A DNA stretch of 64,000 nt, from contig JARLJH010000058.1 of NCBI GenBank assembly GCA_031291305.1, positions 186,001 to 250,000 of the forward strand, in the 5' to 3' direction. Both the position numbers and the translations under genes were made by a program. Each line of letters starts with the position of its first letter. Positions within the stretch are counted from its first letter, which is position 1. The notes beneath the pieces were generated by a model. It worked only from the letters and a program-made list of their open reading frames with translations. It was not told the origin of the DNA and did no database searches. Positions 37,731 through 46,827 of this stretch are shown here, in pieces. This stretch comes from Rhodoferax sp. GTDB taxonomy: Bacteria; Pseudomonadota; Gammaproteobacteria; Burkholderiales; Burkholderiaceae_C.

Positions 37731-39611
37731 TTATTCAGCCTTGACGGCAGTACCACTGTCAGGCCGCCAGATGGTCCCGATGGACACAGTCTTGAGCCGA
37801 CTTTGACGTCCATACCAGAAATTCACCACCCCACGCGAGAAAAACACCCCGGAAAACATGCTGGTCATGATACCCAAACAATGCACAACTGCAAATCCTC
37901 GCACCGGCCCTGAACCAAAGGCCAGCAAAGCCAGACCAGCAATCAGAGTGGTGATGTTGGAGTCAAAAATTGTCGCCCAGGCGCGGTCGTAACCGGTGTG
38001 AATGGCAGCCTGCGCGGAAGCCCCGTTGCGCAATTCTTCACGAATGCGCTCGTTAATCAGCACATTAGAGTCAATGGCCATGCCTAGCACCAAGGCCATG
38101 GCAGCCATGCCCGGCAAAGTCAGTGTTGCCTGCAGCATCGATAGCACAGCCACCAGCAGCAGCAGGTTGAAAGCCAACGAAATACTTGAAAACACGCCAA
38201 ACAACATGTAGTAAATACACATGAAGATAGTGACCGCCACAAAGCCCCAGGTCACACTATTGAAACCTTTGGCAATGTTCTCGGCCCCCAGACTTGGGCC
38301 GATGGTGGTTTCTTCGATGATCTCCATGGGTGCAGCCAGTGACCCGGATCGCAACAGCAAGGCTGTGTCATTGGCTTCAACCGTGGTCATACGGCCGGAT
38401 ATCTGCACCCGCCCACCGCCAATTTCAGTGCGGATCACCGGCGCGGTCACCACTTCGCCCTTGCCTTTTTCAAACAGCAGGATGGCCATGCGCTTGCCCA
38501 CGTTGTCTCGCGTCACATCGCGGAAGATTCGCGTACCTTTGGCGTCAAGATTCAAGTTGACGGTGGGCTCCTGAGTCTGACTGTCAAAGCCGGGCTGCGC
38601 GTCGGTCAGGTTTTCGCCGGTCAGAATAACCTGCTTCTTCACAATCACCGGCTGGCCGTTGCGCTCCAGATAGCGCTCGGAACCAAAAGGCACTACGCCC
38701 GTGCCCGATTCAGCCGCGCGCGCCTCGGCGCTTTCGTCGACCATGCGCACTTCAAGTGTGGCAGTACGACCCAGAATATCCTTGGCCTTGGCGGTGTCCT
38801 GCACCCCTGGCAATTCCACAACGATGCGATCCAGCCCTTGCTGCTGAATGACAGGCTCAGCCACACCAAGTTCATTGATCCGATTGTGCAAGGTGGTAAT
38901 GTTTTGCTTGAGCGCTTGATTCTGAATGCGTAGCGCCGCCACTGGCTTGATGGATGCCGTCAGTTTGAGATCCGTGCCACTGGTAGACTCCACGGTCTGC
39001 AAATCAGGGAACTGATCCTGAAGAACAGCTTGCGCTGCAGCGAGCGTGGCAGCGTCGCGAAACTTCACCTCAACAGTCTGCCCCTCGCGATTGATACCGC
39101 TGTGCCGAATATTTTTCTCGCGCAAGGCGGTGCGCAAATCACCAGCCATCGACTCAGCACGCTTGGTCAACGCCGCCTGCATGTCCACCTGCAGCATGAA
39201 GTGCACACCACCGCGCAAGTCCAGGCCGAGATACATGGGCGACGCGCGCAGCGCCGACAGCCACCCGGGTGACCGCGACACTAGGTTGAGCGCCACCACA
39301 TAGCCGGGGTCTGAGGCATCAGGCACCAGTGCCTTCTGGATCACGTCCTTGGCCTTGAGTTGCGCATCCGTGCTGTTCAGGCGCACCCTGATGGAGGCTC
39401 CCTCCAGAACAGCCTGATCAACCTCGATCGACGCAGACTTCAGCGCCGCCTCCACTTGCGCCAAGGTGGCAGCATCTACTTTGACCAGCGACTTCGCCGA
39501 TGACACCTGCACTGCAGGTGCTTCACCAAAAAAATTGGGCAGCGCGTAGAGGCCGCCCACCACCATCGCAATCACAATGATCACGTATTTCCAGACCGGG
39601 TAACGATTCAT
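37731..39611 (-). CDS. secD: Protein translocase subunit SecD
   Basis: A 626-residue inner-membrane protein with one N-terminal helix, a large periplasmic domain and five C-terminal helices. Visible motifs are MYLGLDLRGGVHFMLQVD (core LGLDLRGG), RINELGVAEPVIQQQG, ISGRMTTVEANDTALLLRSGSLAAP (core ALLLRSGSLAAP) and LGMAIDSNVLINERIREELR (core AIDSNVLINERIREE). It is complete and precedes secF; yajC is 50 bases upstream. Confidence 0.97.
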   Translation of the reverse strand: MNRYPVWKYVIIVIAMVVGGLYALPNFFGEAPAVQVSSAKSLVKVDAATLAQVEAALKSASIEVDQAVLEGASIRVRLNSTDAQLKAKDVIQKALVPDASDPGYVVALNLVSRSPGWLSALRASPMYLGLDLRGGVHFMLQVDMQAALTKRAESMAGDLRTALREKNIRHSGINREGQTVEVKFRDAATLAAAQAVLQDQFPDLQTVESTSGTDLKLTASIKPVAALRIQNQALKQNITTLHNRINELGVAEPVIQQQGLDRIVVELPGVQDTAKAKDILGRTATLEVRMVDESAEARAAESGTGVVPFGSERYLERNGQPVIVKKQVILTGENLTDAQPGFDSQTQEPTVNLNLDAKGTRIFRDVTRDNVGKRMAILLFEKGKGEVVTAPVIRTEIGGGRVQISGRMTTVEANDTALLLRSGSLAAPMEIIEETTIGPSLGAENIAKGFNSVTWGFVAVTIFMCIYYMLFGVFSSISLAFNLLLLVAVLSMLQATLTLPGMAAMALVLGMAIDSNVLINERIREELRNGASAQAAIHTGYDRAWATIFDSNITTLIAGLALLAFGSGPVRGFAVVHCLGIMTSMFSGVFFSRGVVNFWYGRQSRLKTVSIGTIWRPDSGTAVKAE

Positions 39612-39661
39612 GACCGCCCTTCAGAGAACAAAATACCGGCCTATGCCGGCTTCATGACGGT

Positions 39662-39994
39662 TTATTTGATGGTGCCCTTGGGCAACACCTGCACTACGGA
39701 ACTGCGCTGCAGTTGCAGTTCGACACCATTGGCCACCTCGATACTGACAAAGCTCTCGGTCAGTTTGGTGACTTTGCCGAGCACACCACCTGCTGTGACG
39801 ACCTCATCACCTTTCCCCAAAGCCTCAATCATGTTCTTGTGATCCTTGGCTTTTTTCATTTGTGGGCGAATCATGACGAAATACAGCACCACAAACATCA
39901 GAACCAAGGGCAACATGCCCATCAGGGACGATTGCATGTCGCCTGACGCGGCAGCAGCAGGGGCGGCTTGCGCAAATGCAGAAGAAATAAACAC
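39662..39994 (-). CDS. yajC: Preprotein translocase subunit YajC
   Basis: A 110-residue protein with one membrane helix (LMGMLPLVLMFVVLYFVMIRPQ) and the family motif RPQMKKAKDHKNMIEALGKGDEVVTAGGVLGKV (cores RPQMKKAKDH and GDEVVTAGGVLG). It assists SecDF. In many related genomes queA and tgt precede yajC; here a membrane-protein trio is upstream instead. Confidence 0.96.
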   Translation of the reverse strand: MFISSAFAQAAPAAAASGDMQSSLMGMLPLVLMFVVLYFVMIRPQMKKAKDHKNMIEALGKGDEVVTAGGVLGKVTKLTESFVSIEVANGVELQLQRSSVVQVLPKGTIK

Positions 39995-40118
39995 AGATGA
40001 CTCCAGATTTCAAACAATAAAAACAGACCAGCCATCAAGCGAACAAGCACGACTAGGCTGGCAAAAAGTGCAGCGGGGATTGTATGGGGGTTACCGGGAA
40101 ACGATTCTTACAGCCGCA

Positions 40119-40433
40119 TCAGAGCCACAGGCGATACAGGGAAACCCAGTTCTGCAGCCTGCGCCAGCGACGCCAGACAAACAATACGCGCTGACTCCAC
40201 ACCCACGCCCTGCGTGGTTTCAAGATGACGAGCGCAGTCACTACAGTGGCCACCACCAGTGGGTGACTGCGTAGGTAGCTCACCGAGCGCTGCAGCAATT
40301 GCATCACAGCATCCGCCCCATATACGGCGCGTTGAACTGGCGCCCATTGCACGGCAAGCGATTGCCTTTGCGTGGTGATCCGCTCCAGCAAACGCCCTTG
40401 CTGTTGGTACAAGTCAACGAGACGTGGATTCAT
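40119..40433 (-). CDS. YqjK-like small membrane-associated protein
   Basis: A 104-residue basic protein rich in Arg and Trp with one hydrophobic stretch (HPLVVATVVTALVIL). It has no catalytic motif. Its position after a holin-like YqjE gene and a YqjD/ElaB-like gene matches the yqjD-yqjE-yqjK order of enterobacteria, and its size and basic N-terminus agree. The function is unknown; the group is linked to stationary-phase/stress membranes in E. coli. Its start overlaps the yqjE-like gene by 20 bases. Confidence 0.65.
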   Translation of the reverse strand: MNPRLVDLYQQQGRLLERITTQRQSLAVQWAPVQRAVYGADAVMQLLQRSVSYLRSHPLVVATVVTALVILKPRRAWVWSQRVLFVWRRWRRLQNWVSLYRLWL

Positions 40434-40824
40434 GACCTGCAGCTTTCTTGAGCTGACGCAGATCCTCCTGCAACTCAGCCAGACTCACCATCAAGACCGG
40501 CGCATGCGCCACACTATTGCGGCGCAAGAGCACAAAAAAATACAGACTCAGAGCCAAAAACACGAGCACAAAAAACCCCAGCACAAAGAGCCGCTGTTCC
40601 CACCAGACCACCAGCGCAAGCGCAACCAGCGTCAGAATCAGGAACAGCAAGCTCACCAACAATGCCAGCGTCAGCCTGATCTGTGCCGCAAGATGGTATT
40701 TTTGAATCTGGATTTCGTTGACCAGCAAATCCAGCCGGGTCTGCAACAGGTCCAGCACACTGCCTGACATGCGTTTGAGAGCAGCCATCACCCCCGGCGA
40801 ACCGGTGCTGGATTCGTCAGCCAT
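40414..40824 (-). CDS. YqjE-like (phage holin family) membrane protein
   Basis: A 136-residue protein starting at the ATG at 40824 (MADESSTGSPG). An amphipathic helix (LKRMSGSVLDLLQTRLDLLVNEIQIQK, core LDLLQTRLDLL) is followed by two membrane helices with the family motif IRLTLALLVSLLFLILTLVALALVVWWE (core LLVSLLFLILTLVALAL). It is the middle member of a YqjD/YqjE/YqjK-like trio. There is no sign of phage genes nearby, so the holin name reflects the family title only. Confidence 0.8.
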   Translation of the reverse strand: MADESSTGSPGVMAALKRMSGSVLDLLQTRLDLLVNEIQIQKYHLAAQIRLTLALLVSLLFLILTLVALALVVWWEQRLFVLGFFVLVFLALSLYFFVLLRRNSVAHAPVLMVSLAELQEDLRQLKKAAGHESTSR

Positions 40825-40865
40825 GGCGCATCCGGTCAGGCAAACCCCACGCAGGCTGACCTGCG

Positions 40866-41186
40866 TTAACGCCGACCAATGACCACACCCACCAGAAAAC
40901 CAACCCCTGCAGCAATACCAACAGCCGCCCACGGCGACTCGTGCACATAGGCATCTGTGGCTTTAGCCGCTGCTTTGGTCTTGGCAACCAGCAATTCCTC
41001 GGCATGCGCCAGGCGCACTTTGGCATCCTGCAAGCGGGCTTGAACGCGGGCCCGCAGGCTGGCAACTTTCTCCCCGGCCTGATCAGCCGTCGCTGTCAAC
41101 ACCTCTTCGGCGTCTGCAATGATGGTCTTGATGTCGGCGATGCGCTGCTCCTGCGCACTGATCTCTGCTTGTGTTGCGGTTGACAT
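40866..41186 (-). CDS. DUF883 (YqjD/ElaB-type) ribosome/membrane protein
   Basis: A 106-residue protein from the ATG at 41186 with AAAGGA upstream. A long helical region with heptad character (KTIIADAEEVLTATADQAGEKVASLRARV, core LTATADQAGEKV) leads to a C-terminal membrane helix ending GVGFLVGVVIGRR, the DUF883 hallmark. E. coli YqjD anchors inactive ribosomes at the membrane in stationary phase; a like role is inferred. It is the first gene of the trio. Confidence 0.88.
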   Translation of the reverse strand: MSTATQAEISAQEQRIADIKTIIADAEEVLTATADQAGEKVASLRARVQARLQDAKVRLAHAEELLVAKTKAAAKATDAYVHESPWAAVGIAAGVGFLVGVVIGRR

Positions 41187-41358
41187 GATGATCCTTTCAA
41201 GAAACAACTCAAACCGTCAAACTGACGTGACGAGTCGTCAACGGCTATCGTCGCACTTTCAAGCATCGGCATCAAGTTAATTCCTTACAGACAAGGTCAA
41301 GCCAATCTGCGTAGCTTATCGTCCGCCTAGCACCGCAGGCATCACTTTTTGGCGCGCT

Positions 41359-44300
41359 TCAATGCTCCAACAGCGCCGCAAGCCTGATCCGCAGGGATTG
41401 CCACTTATCCTGGGCCTTGACCAGATGCCGCGCCTTCACATGACCAAAGCCCCGGATCTCCTCAGGCACACGCGCCATCTCAAGCGCGACTGCGTATAGC
41501 TCGCCCGCATGGGCTTGTCCTGAACTGCTGGACAGCACACCCAGCAATTCAGCCAGCATGGCGCGGTACTGAACAATCAGCGCGCGCTCGTCGCGGCGCT
41601 CCGCCGTGCGACCAAAAATATCCAGCACCGTGCCGCGCAGGCCTTTTAGCTTGGAAAGCCATTGAAAGGCGGTCATGGTGGCCGGGCCAAACGGTCGCTT
41701 GACCAATTCTCCCTTCTCGTTGGTACGGGCCCACAACGGCGGCGCCAGATGGAATTGCAGGCTGTAGTCACCCTCAAACTGGCTGGCCAGTTGGCTGGCA
41801 AAACGGCCGTCGCTATAGAGCCGAGCCACCTCGTATTCATCCTTGATGGCCATGAGCTTGAACAAATAGCGCGCCACGGCTTCACTGAGACCGGTTTTTC
41901 CCCAGGCCGCATCCACCCGCTGCGTTTGCTCGACCAACGTTTTGTACTGATCCGCATAGGCGGCATTCTGGTAGGCCGTGAGATAGGCCACACGTTTGGC
42001 CACAAGCTCAGCCACCGACGGTTTTTTAACGAATTCAATGACTTGCGCCGCTTGGAACAAGGCCTGTACCGCCACCAGATCGTGCGCGCAATGCCGCCCC
42101 CATTCAAAAGCCGCCTGATTATTGGCGACCTGTACGCCGTTGAGTTCCATGGCACGCATCAGCGAGGCGTGGCTCAAAGGTACCTGCCCGCGCTGCCACG
42201 CATAGCCCAACAGCAAGGGGTTGGTATATATCGAGTCCCCCAGCGCCTGGCGTGCGACCTGTTCCGCATCCAACAGGCCCAGAGCGCCAGCGCCAACCGC
42301 GGCGCGCAAACGGTCCTCGCAAGCCTGTTCAGGAAACGCCCACTGCGTGTCATGCACAAACGCCGCCGTCGGCGTCGCGTGGGTATTGAGCGCGACAAAC
42401 GTGCGATCCTGTTGCATCACAGCGAGCGTGGCCTTGCTGGCCGCCACGATGGCATCACAGGCGATCACCAGATCAGCCTGACCCACATCTACCTTGCTGG
42501 TGTGGATCGTCTGGCAAGAATCAGCGATCTGGATGTGGCTCCAGGTGGCCCCGCCTTTTTGCGCCAGACCGCCCGCGTCCTGCGTGACCACGGCCTTGCC
42601 CTCCAGATGAGCCGCCATGCCCAATAGCTGACCGATGGTGATTACCCCCGTGCCGCCAATACCGCCCACTACCGCACCCCAGGCTCGCGCCGTCTCGGGC
42701 AAGACCGGCACGGGCAACGTTGGCAAGCTGCCCAGACGATTGGCGTTGTCTTTCCTGGGTTTCTTGAGTTGCCCGCCTTTGACGGTGACGAAGCTCGGGC
42801 AAAAACCTTTGACGCACGAAAAATCCTTGTTGCAGGTGCTTTGGTTGATGACCCGTTTGCGACCAAATTCGGTCTCCAGCGGTTCCACGCTCAGGCAATT
42901 GGACTGCTCGCCGCAGTCACCACAGCCTTCACAGACCAGCTCGTTGATCACCACGCGCTCGTTGGGCTCGGCTAGCAGGCCACGCTTGCGCTTGCGCCGT
43001 TTCTCGGTGGCGCACATCTGGTCGTAAATGATCGCGGTGGTGCCTTTGATCTCCCGCAAGGTTCGCTGCACCGCATCCAGCTCGTCGCGGTGATGCACTT
43101 GCACGCCGTCCGCCAGCACGACACCCTGGTATTTGTCCGGCGCATCGGTGACGATCACCAGCTTCGTCACGCCCTCAGAGAGCAAACTGCGCATGATTTG
43201 CAACACGCTGTGGCCTTCGGCACGCTCGCCCACGCGCTGCCCACCGGTCATGGCCACGGCATCGTTGTACAGAATTTTGTAGGTGATATTCACACCCGCC
43301 GCGATGGCTTGCCGAATGGCCAGCAAGCCACTGTGAAAGTAGGTGCCGTCACCCAGATTGGTGAACACATGCTGATCGGTCGAAAACGGCTGCTGCCCGA
43401 CCCAGGCTACACCTTCGCCGCCCATCTGGCTGAAGGTGCTGGTGGAGCGATCCATCCACACTGTCATGTAATGACAGCCAATACCGGCCAGCGCGCGCGA
43501 ACCCTCGGGCACGCGGGTGCTGGTATTGTGCGGACAACCGCTGCAAAACCAGGGGGTACGCTCGCCCGAGCCCGTGTTGAGCGCCAGCTCGGCTTGCTCC
43601 CGGGCGGCGAGCTGTTCAAGATGCCGATCCATGCGCGCCTGGATGTCCGCGGGCACACCCAGGCGACTCAAGCGCTGGGCAATGGCTTTGGCGACCAGGC
43701 CGGGCGACAGGTCAGCATTGGCGCGAAGCAGTGCCCGACTGGCCGGATTGGGATGGCTCCATTCACCCCCGCCGCCATCCGAGTCGCAGTCGAACTTGCC
43801 CACCACATTGGGGCGCTCACGCCAGTGGTACAGCTCTTCTTTGAGCTGGTATTCAATGATCTGGCGTTTTTCCTCAACGACCAGAATCTCCTGCAGCCCC
43901 TTGGCAAATTCGTGGGCGATGCTGGCTTCCAGCGGCCAGACCACATTGACCTTGTGCAGCCGGATGCCCAACTGGCGGCAGGTGGCGTCATCCAGGCCCA
44001 GATCCACCAGCGCCTGGCGCGTGTCGTTGAAAGCTTTGCCGCTGGCGATGATGCCGAAGCGGTCCTGCGCCGTGGCGATCACGTTGTGGTTAAGCCGGTT
44101 GGCGCGCACATAGGCCAGCGCGGCGTACCACTTGACGTTCATCAGCCGGGCTTCCTGATCCAGTGGCGCATCAGGCCAGCGAATGTGCACGCCGCCAGCG
44201 GGCATCTCGAAGTCTTCGGGCAGGATGATCTTGACACGCTCCACATCCACCTGCACCGAGGCCGATGACTCCACCACCTCCTGAATCGTCTTCATGCCCG

Positions 44301-44922
44301 CCCAGACGCCCGAGAAACGGCTCAAGGCGATGGCATGCTGACCCAGATCCAGAATGCCTTGCACGTCCGATGGAAAAAACACCGGCAGCCCACAAGCCTT
44401 GAAGATGTGGTCGCTCTGATGGGCAGCGGTGGAACTTTTGCTCACATGGTCGTCACCGGCCACCGCCAGCACCCCGCCGTGGCGCGACGTGCCGGCATTG
44501 TTGGCGTGCTTGAACACATCCGAACTGCGATCCACGCCTGGGCCCTTGCCGTACCAGATGCCAAACACCCCATCAAACTTCTTGCTGGCAGGGTACAGGT
44601 CAACCTGCTGTGTGCCCCACACGGCGGTGGCCGCCAGCTCTTCGTTCACGCCGGGTTGAAAGACGATGTGATGGGCCTGCAGATGCGCCTGCGCCGCGAC
44701 CAGCGCCTGGTCATAGCCGCCCAGCGGTGAGCCCCGGTAACCACTGATGAAACCGGCCGTATTCAGTCCGTTCAGGACATCGCGCTGGCGCTGCAGCATT
44801 GGCAAGCGCACCAGCGCCTGCACACCGCTCATGAAAGCTCGTCCCTGCGTCAAGGTGTATTTGTCATCCAGCGTGGCTGAAGAAGTGGCCTGCCGGGCAG
44901 ACTCGGGTAACAAAACGTCCAT
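41359..44922 (-). CDS. Fused indolepyruvate ferredoxin oxidoreductase
   Basis: A 1187-residue single-chain 2-oxoacid oxidoreductase of the indolepyruvate/IOR type. The ATG at 44922 (MDVLLPESARQ) is preferred over an upstream one. A pyrimidine-binding N-terminal domain (LGGYDQALVAAQ) is followed by a thiamine-diphosphate domain (PWFCSGCPHNTST near residue 460), an iron-sulfur region (CEGCGDCGEQSNC ~670, CNKDFSCVKGFC ~700) and a gamma-type domain (GGIGGTGVITIGQLLGMAAH ~755). The last ~250 residues are a family-specific tail. It should oxidise aryl or branched 2-oxoacids to acyl-CoA in amino-acid breakdown. No ferredoxin gene is adjacent. Confidence 0.93.
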   Translation of the reverse strand: MDVLLPESARQATSSATLDDKYTLTQGRAFMSGVQALVRLPMLQRQRDVLNGLNTAGFISGYRGSPLGGYDQALVAAQAHLQAHHIVFQPGVNEELAATAVWGTQQVDLYPASKKFDGVFGIWYGKGPGVDRSSDVFKHANNAGTSRHGGVLAVAGDDHVSKSSTAAHQSDHIFKACGLPVFFPSDVQGILDLGQHAIALSRFSGVWAGMKTIQEVVESSASVQVDVERVKIILPEDFEMPAGGVHIRWPDAPLDQEARLMNVKWYAALAYVRANRLNHNVIATAQDRFGIIASGKAFNDTRQALVDLGLDDATCRQLGIRLHKVNVVWPLEASIAHEFAKGLQEILVVEEKRQIIEYQLKEELYHWRERPNVVGKFDCDSDGGGGEWSHPNPASRALLRANADLSPGLVAKAIAQRLSRLGVPADIQARMDRHLEQLAAREQAELALNTGSGERTPWFCSGCPHNTSTRVPEGSRALAGIGCHYMTVWMDRSTSTFSQMGGEGVAWVGQQPFSTDQHVFTNLGDGTYFHSGLLAIRQAIAAGVNITYKILYNDAVAMTGGQRVGERAEGHSVLQIMRSLLSEGVTKLVIVTDAPDKYQGVVLADGVQVHHRDELDAVQRTLREIKGTTAIIYDQMCATEKRRKRKRGLLAEPNERVVINELVCEGCGDCGEQSNCLSVEPLETEFGRKRVINQSTCNKDFSCVKGFCPSFVTVKGGQLKKPRKDNANRLGSLPTLPVPVLPETARAWGAVVGGIGGTGVITIGQLLGMAAHLEGKAVVTQDAGGLAQKGGATWSHIQIADSCQTIHTSKVDVGQADLVIACDAIVAASKATLAVMQQDRTFVALNTHATPTAAFVHDTQWAFPEQACEDRLRAAVGAGALGLLDAEQVARQALGDSIYTNPLLLGYAWQRGQVPLSHASLMRAMELNGVQVANNQAAFEWGRHCAHDLVAVQALFQAAQVIEFVKKPSVAELVAKRVAYLTAYQNAAYADQYKTLVEQTQRVDAAWGKTGLSEAVARYLFKLMAIKDEYEVARLYSDGRFASQLASQFEGDYSLQFHLAPPLWARTNEKGELVKRPFGPATMTAFQWLSKLKGLRGTVLDIFGRTAERRDERALIVQYRAMLAELLGVLSSSSGQAHAGELYAVALEMARVPEEIRGFGHVKARHLVKAQDKWQSLRIRLAALLEH

Positions 44923-45078
44923 CGTGTGAGTTCTCTTGGAATGGGGTGGCAACAGTCGTGTGATTGGCTCTGTTGAACGCCAGCAAGTGTGCCAGCGGTC
45001 CGAGACACAGTGTAGGCAAGCTGGCGCGGACATGCACGCCTCGTCCAGGTGACGTCAGTACTGGCGCAGGTTTTCAAA

Positions 45079-45136
45079 CAAAATTGGCCTCTAGCCTTTA
45101 TACATAAAGGGCTTACAGCTATGTATTTTGAATAAA
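45079..45136 (+). repeat. Dispersed AT-rich repeat, intergenic copy (type example)
   Basis: It reads AAAATTGGCCTCTAGCCTTT then ATACATAAAGGGCTTACAGC and TATGTATTTTGA. AGCCTTTAT and ATAAAGGGCT can pair into a hairpin with a tiny loop. This is the most complete copy, with both AT-rich flanks. Confidence 0.75.
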
Positions 45137-45219
45137 TCAGAGCGCAGCATGTGTGGTTGACCTCGAAGCAATACAAATTTGACAAAACTAGGTGTAAATA
45201 CCGACCTTCATTTGCAATC

Positions 45220-45250
45220 AAGTACCAAAGTGTCCGATTTAAGTATCAAA
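45220..45250 (+). promoter_or_regulatory. Tandem direct repeats, probable AraC-family operator
   Basis: AAGTACCAAA (45220-45229) and AAGTATCAAA (45241-45250) share nine of ten bases and are offset by exactly 21 bases, two helical turns. That is the spacing at which AraC-type monomers bind side by side. The site lies 93 bases before the start of the substrate-binding protein gene. The AraC gene at the end of the operon is the natural candidate. Confidence 0.62.
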
Positions 45251-45342
45251 CCCGCATCACGGCATCAGTATCGTTACCCCCTGTCAGTGCCCACCCTGCA
45301 TTGAACAGCGTTAGTCACATCACTCTCAACGGAGACACCACC

Positions 45343-46656
45343 ATGAAACTTAAAGTTCGCCTAACCCTCGCCGCCACACTGGTTCTGTCGCTGTGCGGCA
45401 TGACCCACGCGGCCACCGAACTGGTCATTGCCACCGTGAACAACGGCCACATGATCGAAATGCAAAAGCACACCAAAGAATTCGAGGCGGCCAACCCCGG
45501 CATCACCCTCAAATGGGTCACCCTCGAAGAAGGCGTGCTGCGCCAGCGCGTCACCACCGACATCGCCACCAAGGGTGGCCAGTTTGACGTGATGACCATC
45601 GGCATGTACGAAACGCCAATCTGGGGCAAGAAAGGCTGGTTGACCGAGATCAAACCCGATGCGGCCTATGACGTCAATGACTTGTTGCCCGCGATCCGTG
45701 ATGGCTTGTCCGTTGACGGCAAACTCTATGCGGCACCGTTCTACGGCGAAAGCTCGATGCTGATGTACCGCAAGGACCTAGCCGACAAGGTCGGCGTCAA
45801 GGTCAGCGACCACCCGACCTGGACCGAAGTCAAGGATCTGGCCGCCAAGATCAACGACCCGAAAGATGGTGTTTATGGCATTTGTCTGCGCGGCAAGCCG
45901 GGCTGGGGCGACAACATGGCCTTCCTGAGCACCCTGGTCAACACCTACGGCGGCCAGTGGTTTGACATGAAATGGAAACCCCAGCTGGAATCCAAACCCT
46001 GGAAGACCGCCATCAACTTCTATGTGGACCTGCTGAACAAATACGGTCCCCCGGGCTCGTCGGCCAATAGTTTCAATGAAATTCTGGCGCTGTACAACGA
46101 AGGGAAATGTGGCATGTGGGTCGACGCCACCATCGCCGCCTCGTTCATTACCGATCCGAAACAATCCAAAGTTGCAGACAAGGTTGCCTTTGCCCAAGCG
46201 CCCATCGCCGTGACCCCCAAGGGCGCCAACTGGCTGTGGGCCTGGGCACTGGCAATTCCCGCCGGCTCCCAAAAGGTCGAAGCCGCCACCAAATTCGTGA
46301 CCTGGGCCACCAGCAAGGACTACATCAACCTGATCGGCAAGGAAGTGGGCTGGGGCCACGTCCCCACCGGCACGCGCAAGAGCACCTACACCAATGCCGA
46401 GTTCCTGAAAGTGGCCAGGTTTGCCGCCGCTGAAAAAGCCGCCATCGACAGCGCCAATCCGAACGATGCGACGCTGCCCAAAAGTCCATACGTCGGTGTT
46501 CAATATGCTGCGATCCCTGAGTTTCAGGCGATTGGAACCACCGTGGGACAACAGATGAGCGCCGCTTTGGCCGGCAAGATCAGCGTTGATGCCGCCTTGA
46601 AAGCGTCGCAACTGGCGGCCGAACGTCAGATGACGAGAGCCGGCTACTACAAATAG
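45343..46656 (+). CDS. Polyol/sugar ABC transporter substrate-binding protein
   Basis: A 437-residue periplasmic binding protein with an ATG at 45343 after GGAGAC. The signal peptide is MKLKVRLTLAATLVLSLCGM with cleavage after THA. It belongs to the SmoE/MtlE-like group of family 1 binding proteins (features FEAANPGITLKWVTLEEGVLR, core FEAANPGITLKW; GVLRQRVTTDIATKGGQFDVMTIGMYE, core TTDIATKGGQFDVM). It begins an operon with two permeases and an ATPase. The two downstream dehydrogenases indicate ribitol and D-arabinitol as likely ligands, though related proteins also bind sorbitol or mannitol. Confidence 0.87.
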   Translation: MKLKVRLTLAATLVLSLCGMTHAATELVIATVNNGHMIEMQKHTKEFEAANPGITLKWVTLEEGVLRQRVTTDIATKGGQFDVMTIGMYETPIWGKKGWLTEIKPDAAYDVNDLLPAIRDGLSVDGKLYAAPFYGESSMLMYRKDLADKVGVKVSDHPTWTEVKDLAAKINDPKDGVYGICLRGKPGWGDNMAFLSTLVNTYGGQWFDMKWKPQLESKPWKTAINFYVDLLNKYGPPGSSANSFNEILALYNEGKCGMWVDATIAASFITDPKQSKVADKVAFAQAPIAVTPKGANWLWAWALAIPAGSQKVEAATKFVTWATSKDYINLIGKEVGWGHVPTGTRKSTYTNAEFLKVARFAAAEKAAIDSANPNDATLPKSPYVGVQYAAIPEFQAIGTTVGQQMSAALAGKISVDAALKASQLAAERQMTRAGYYK

Positions 46657-46657
46657 A

Positions 46658-46733
46658 CAAACAGGGAACACCTGTTTGGCGACTGCGCCAACTGGTCCGG
46701 GGCCGATGTTCCTTGGCCATATGAAAGTATGGC
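46658..46733 (+). promoter_or_regulatory. Two intercistronic hairpins after the binding-protein gene
   Basis: CAAACAGG-GAACA-CCTGTTTG (46658-46678) begins two bases past the stop codon, and GCCATA-TGAAAG-TATGGC (46716-46733) follows. Neither has a T-run. Such hairpins commonly protect the binding-protein part of an ABC transporter mRNA and lower permease output. Confidence 0.6.
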
Positions 46734-46827
46734 TACGGCGTAGATAGCCCGCTTCCAGTCAGGCGCTGCGACATCGATCCGAACGTGTCGTGACGTACTT
46801 TGACTGACATCTTTCGAGGGCATTTCC

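Larger units (their letters stand above)
44923..45342. other. 420-base intergenic region before the pentitol operon
   Basis: It separates the divergent oxidoreductase and substrate-binding-protein genes. It holds one copy of the dispersed repeat (45079-45136) and paired direct repeats (45220-45250) that look like AraC-type operators. No further coding sequence is supported. Confidence 0.6.

Noticed and set aside
40414-40824. Prophage remnant suggested by the holin-family membrane protein
   Set aside because: The neighbours are YqjK-like and DUF883 proteins, matching the housekeeping yqjDEK group; no phage genes are present.
43090-44268. A 392-codon open frame antisense to the indolepyruvate oxidoreductase gene
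   Set aside because: It has no family motif and mirrors codon bias of the true gene, whose thiamine and iron-sulfur motifs are unmistakable on the other strand.
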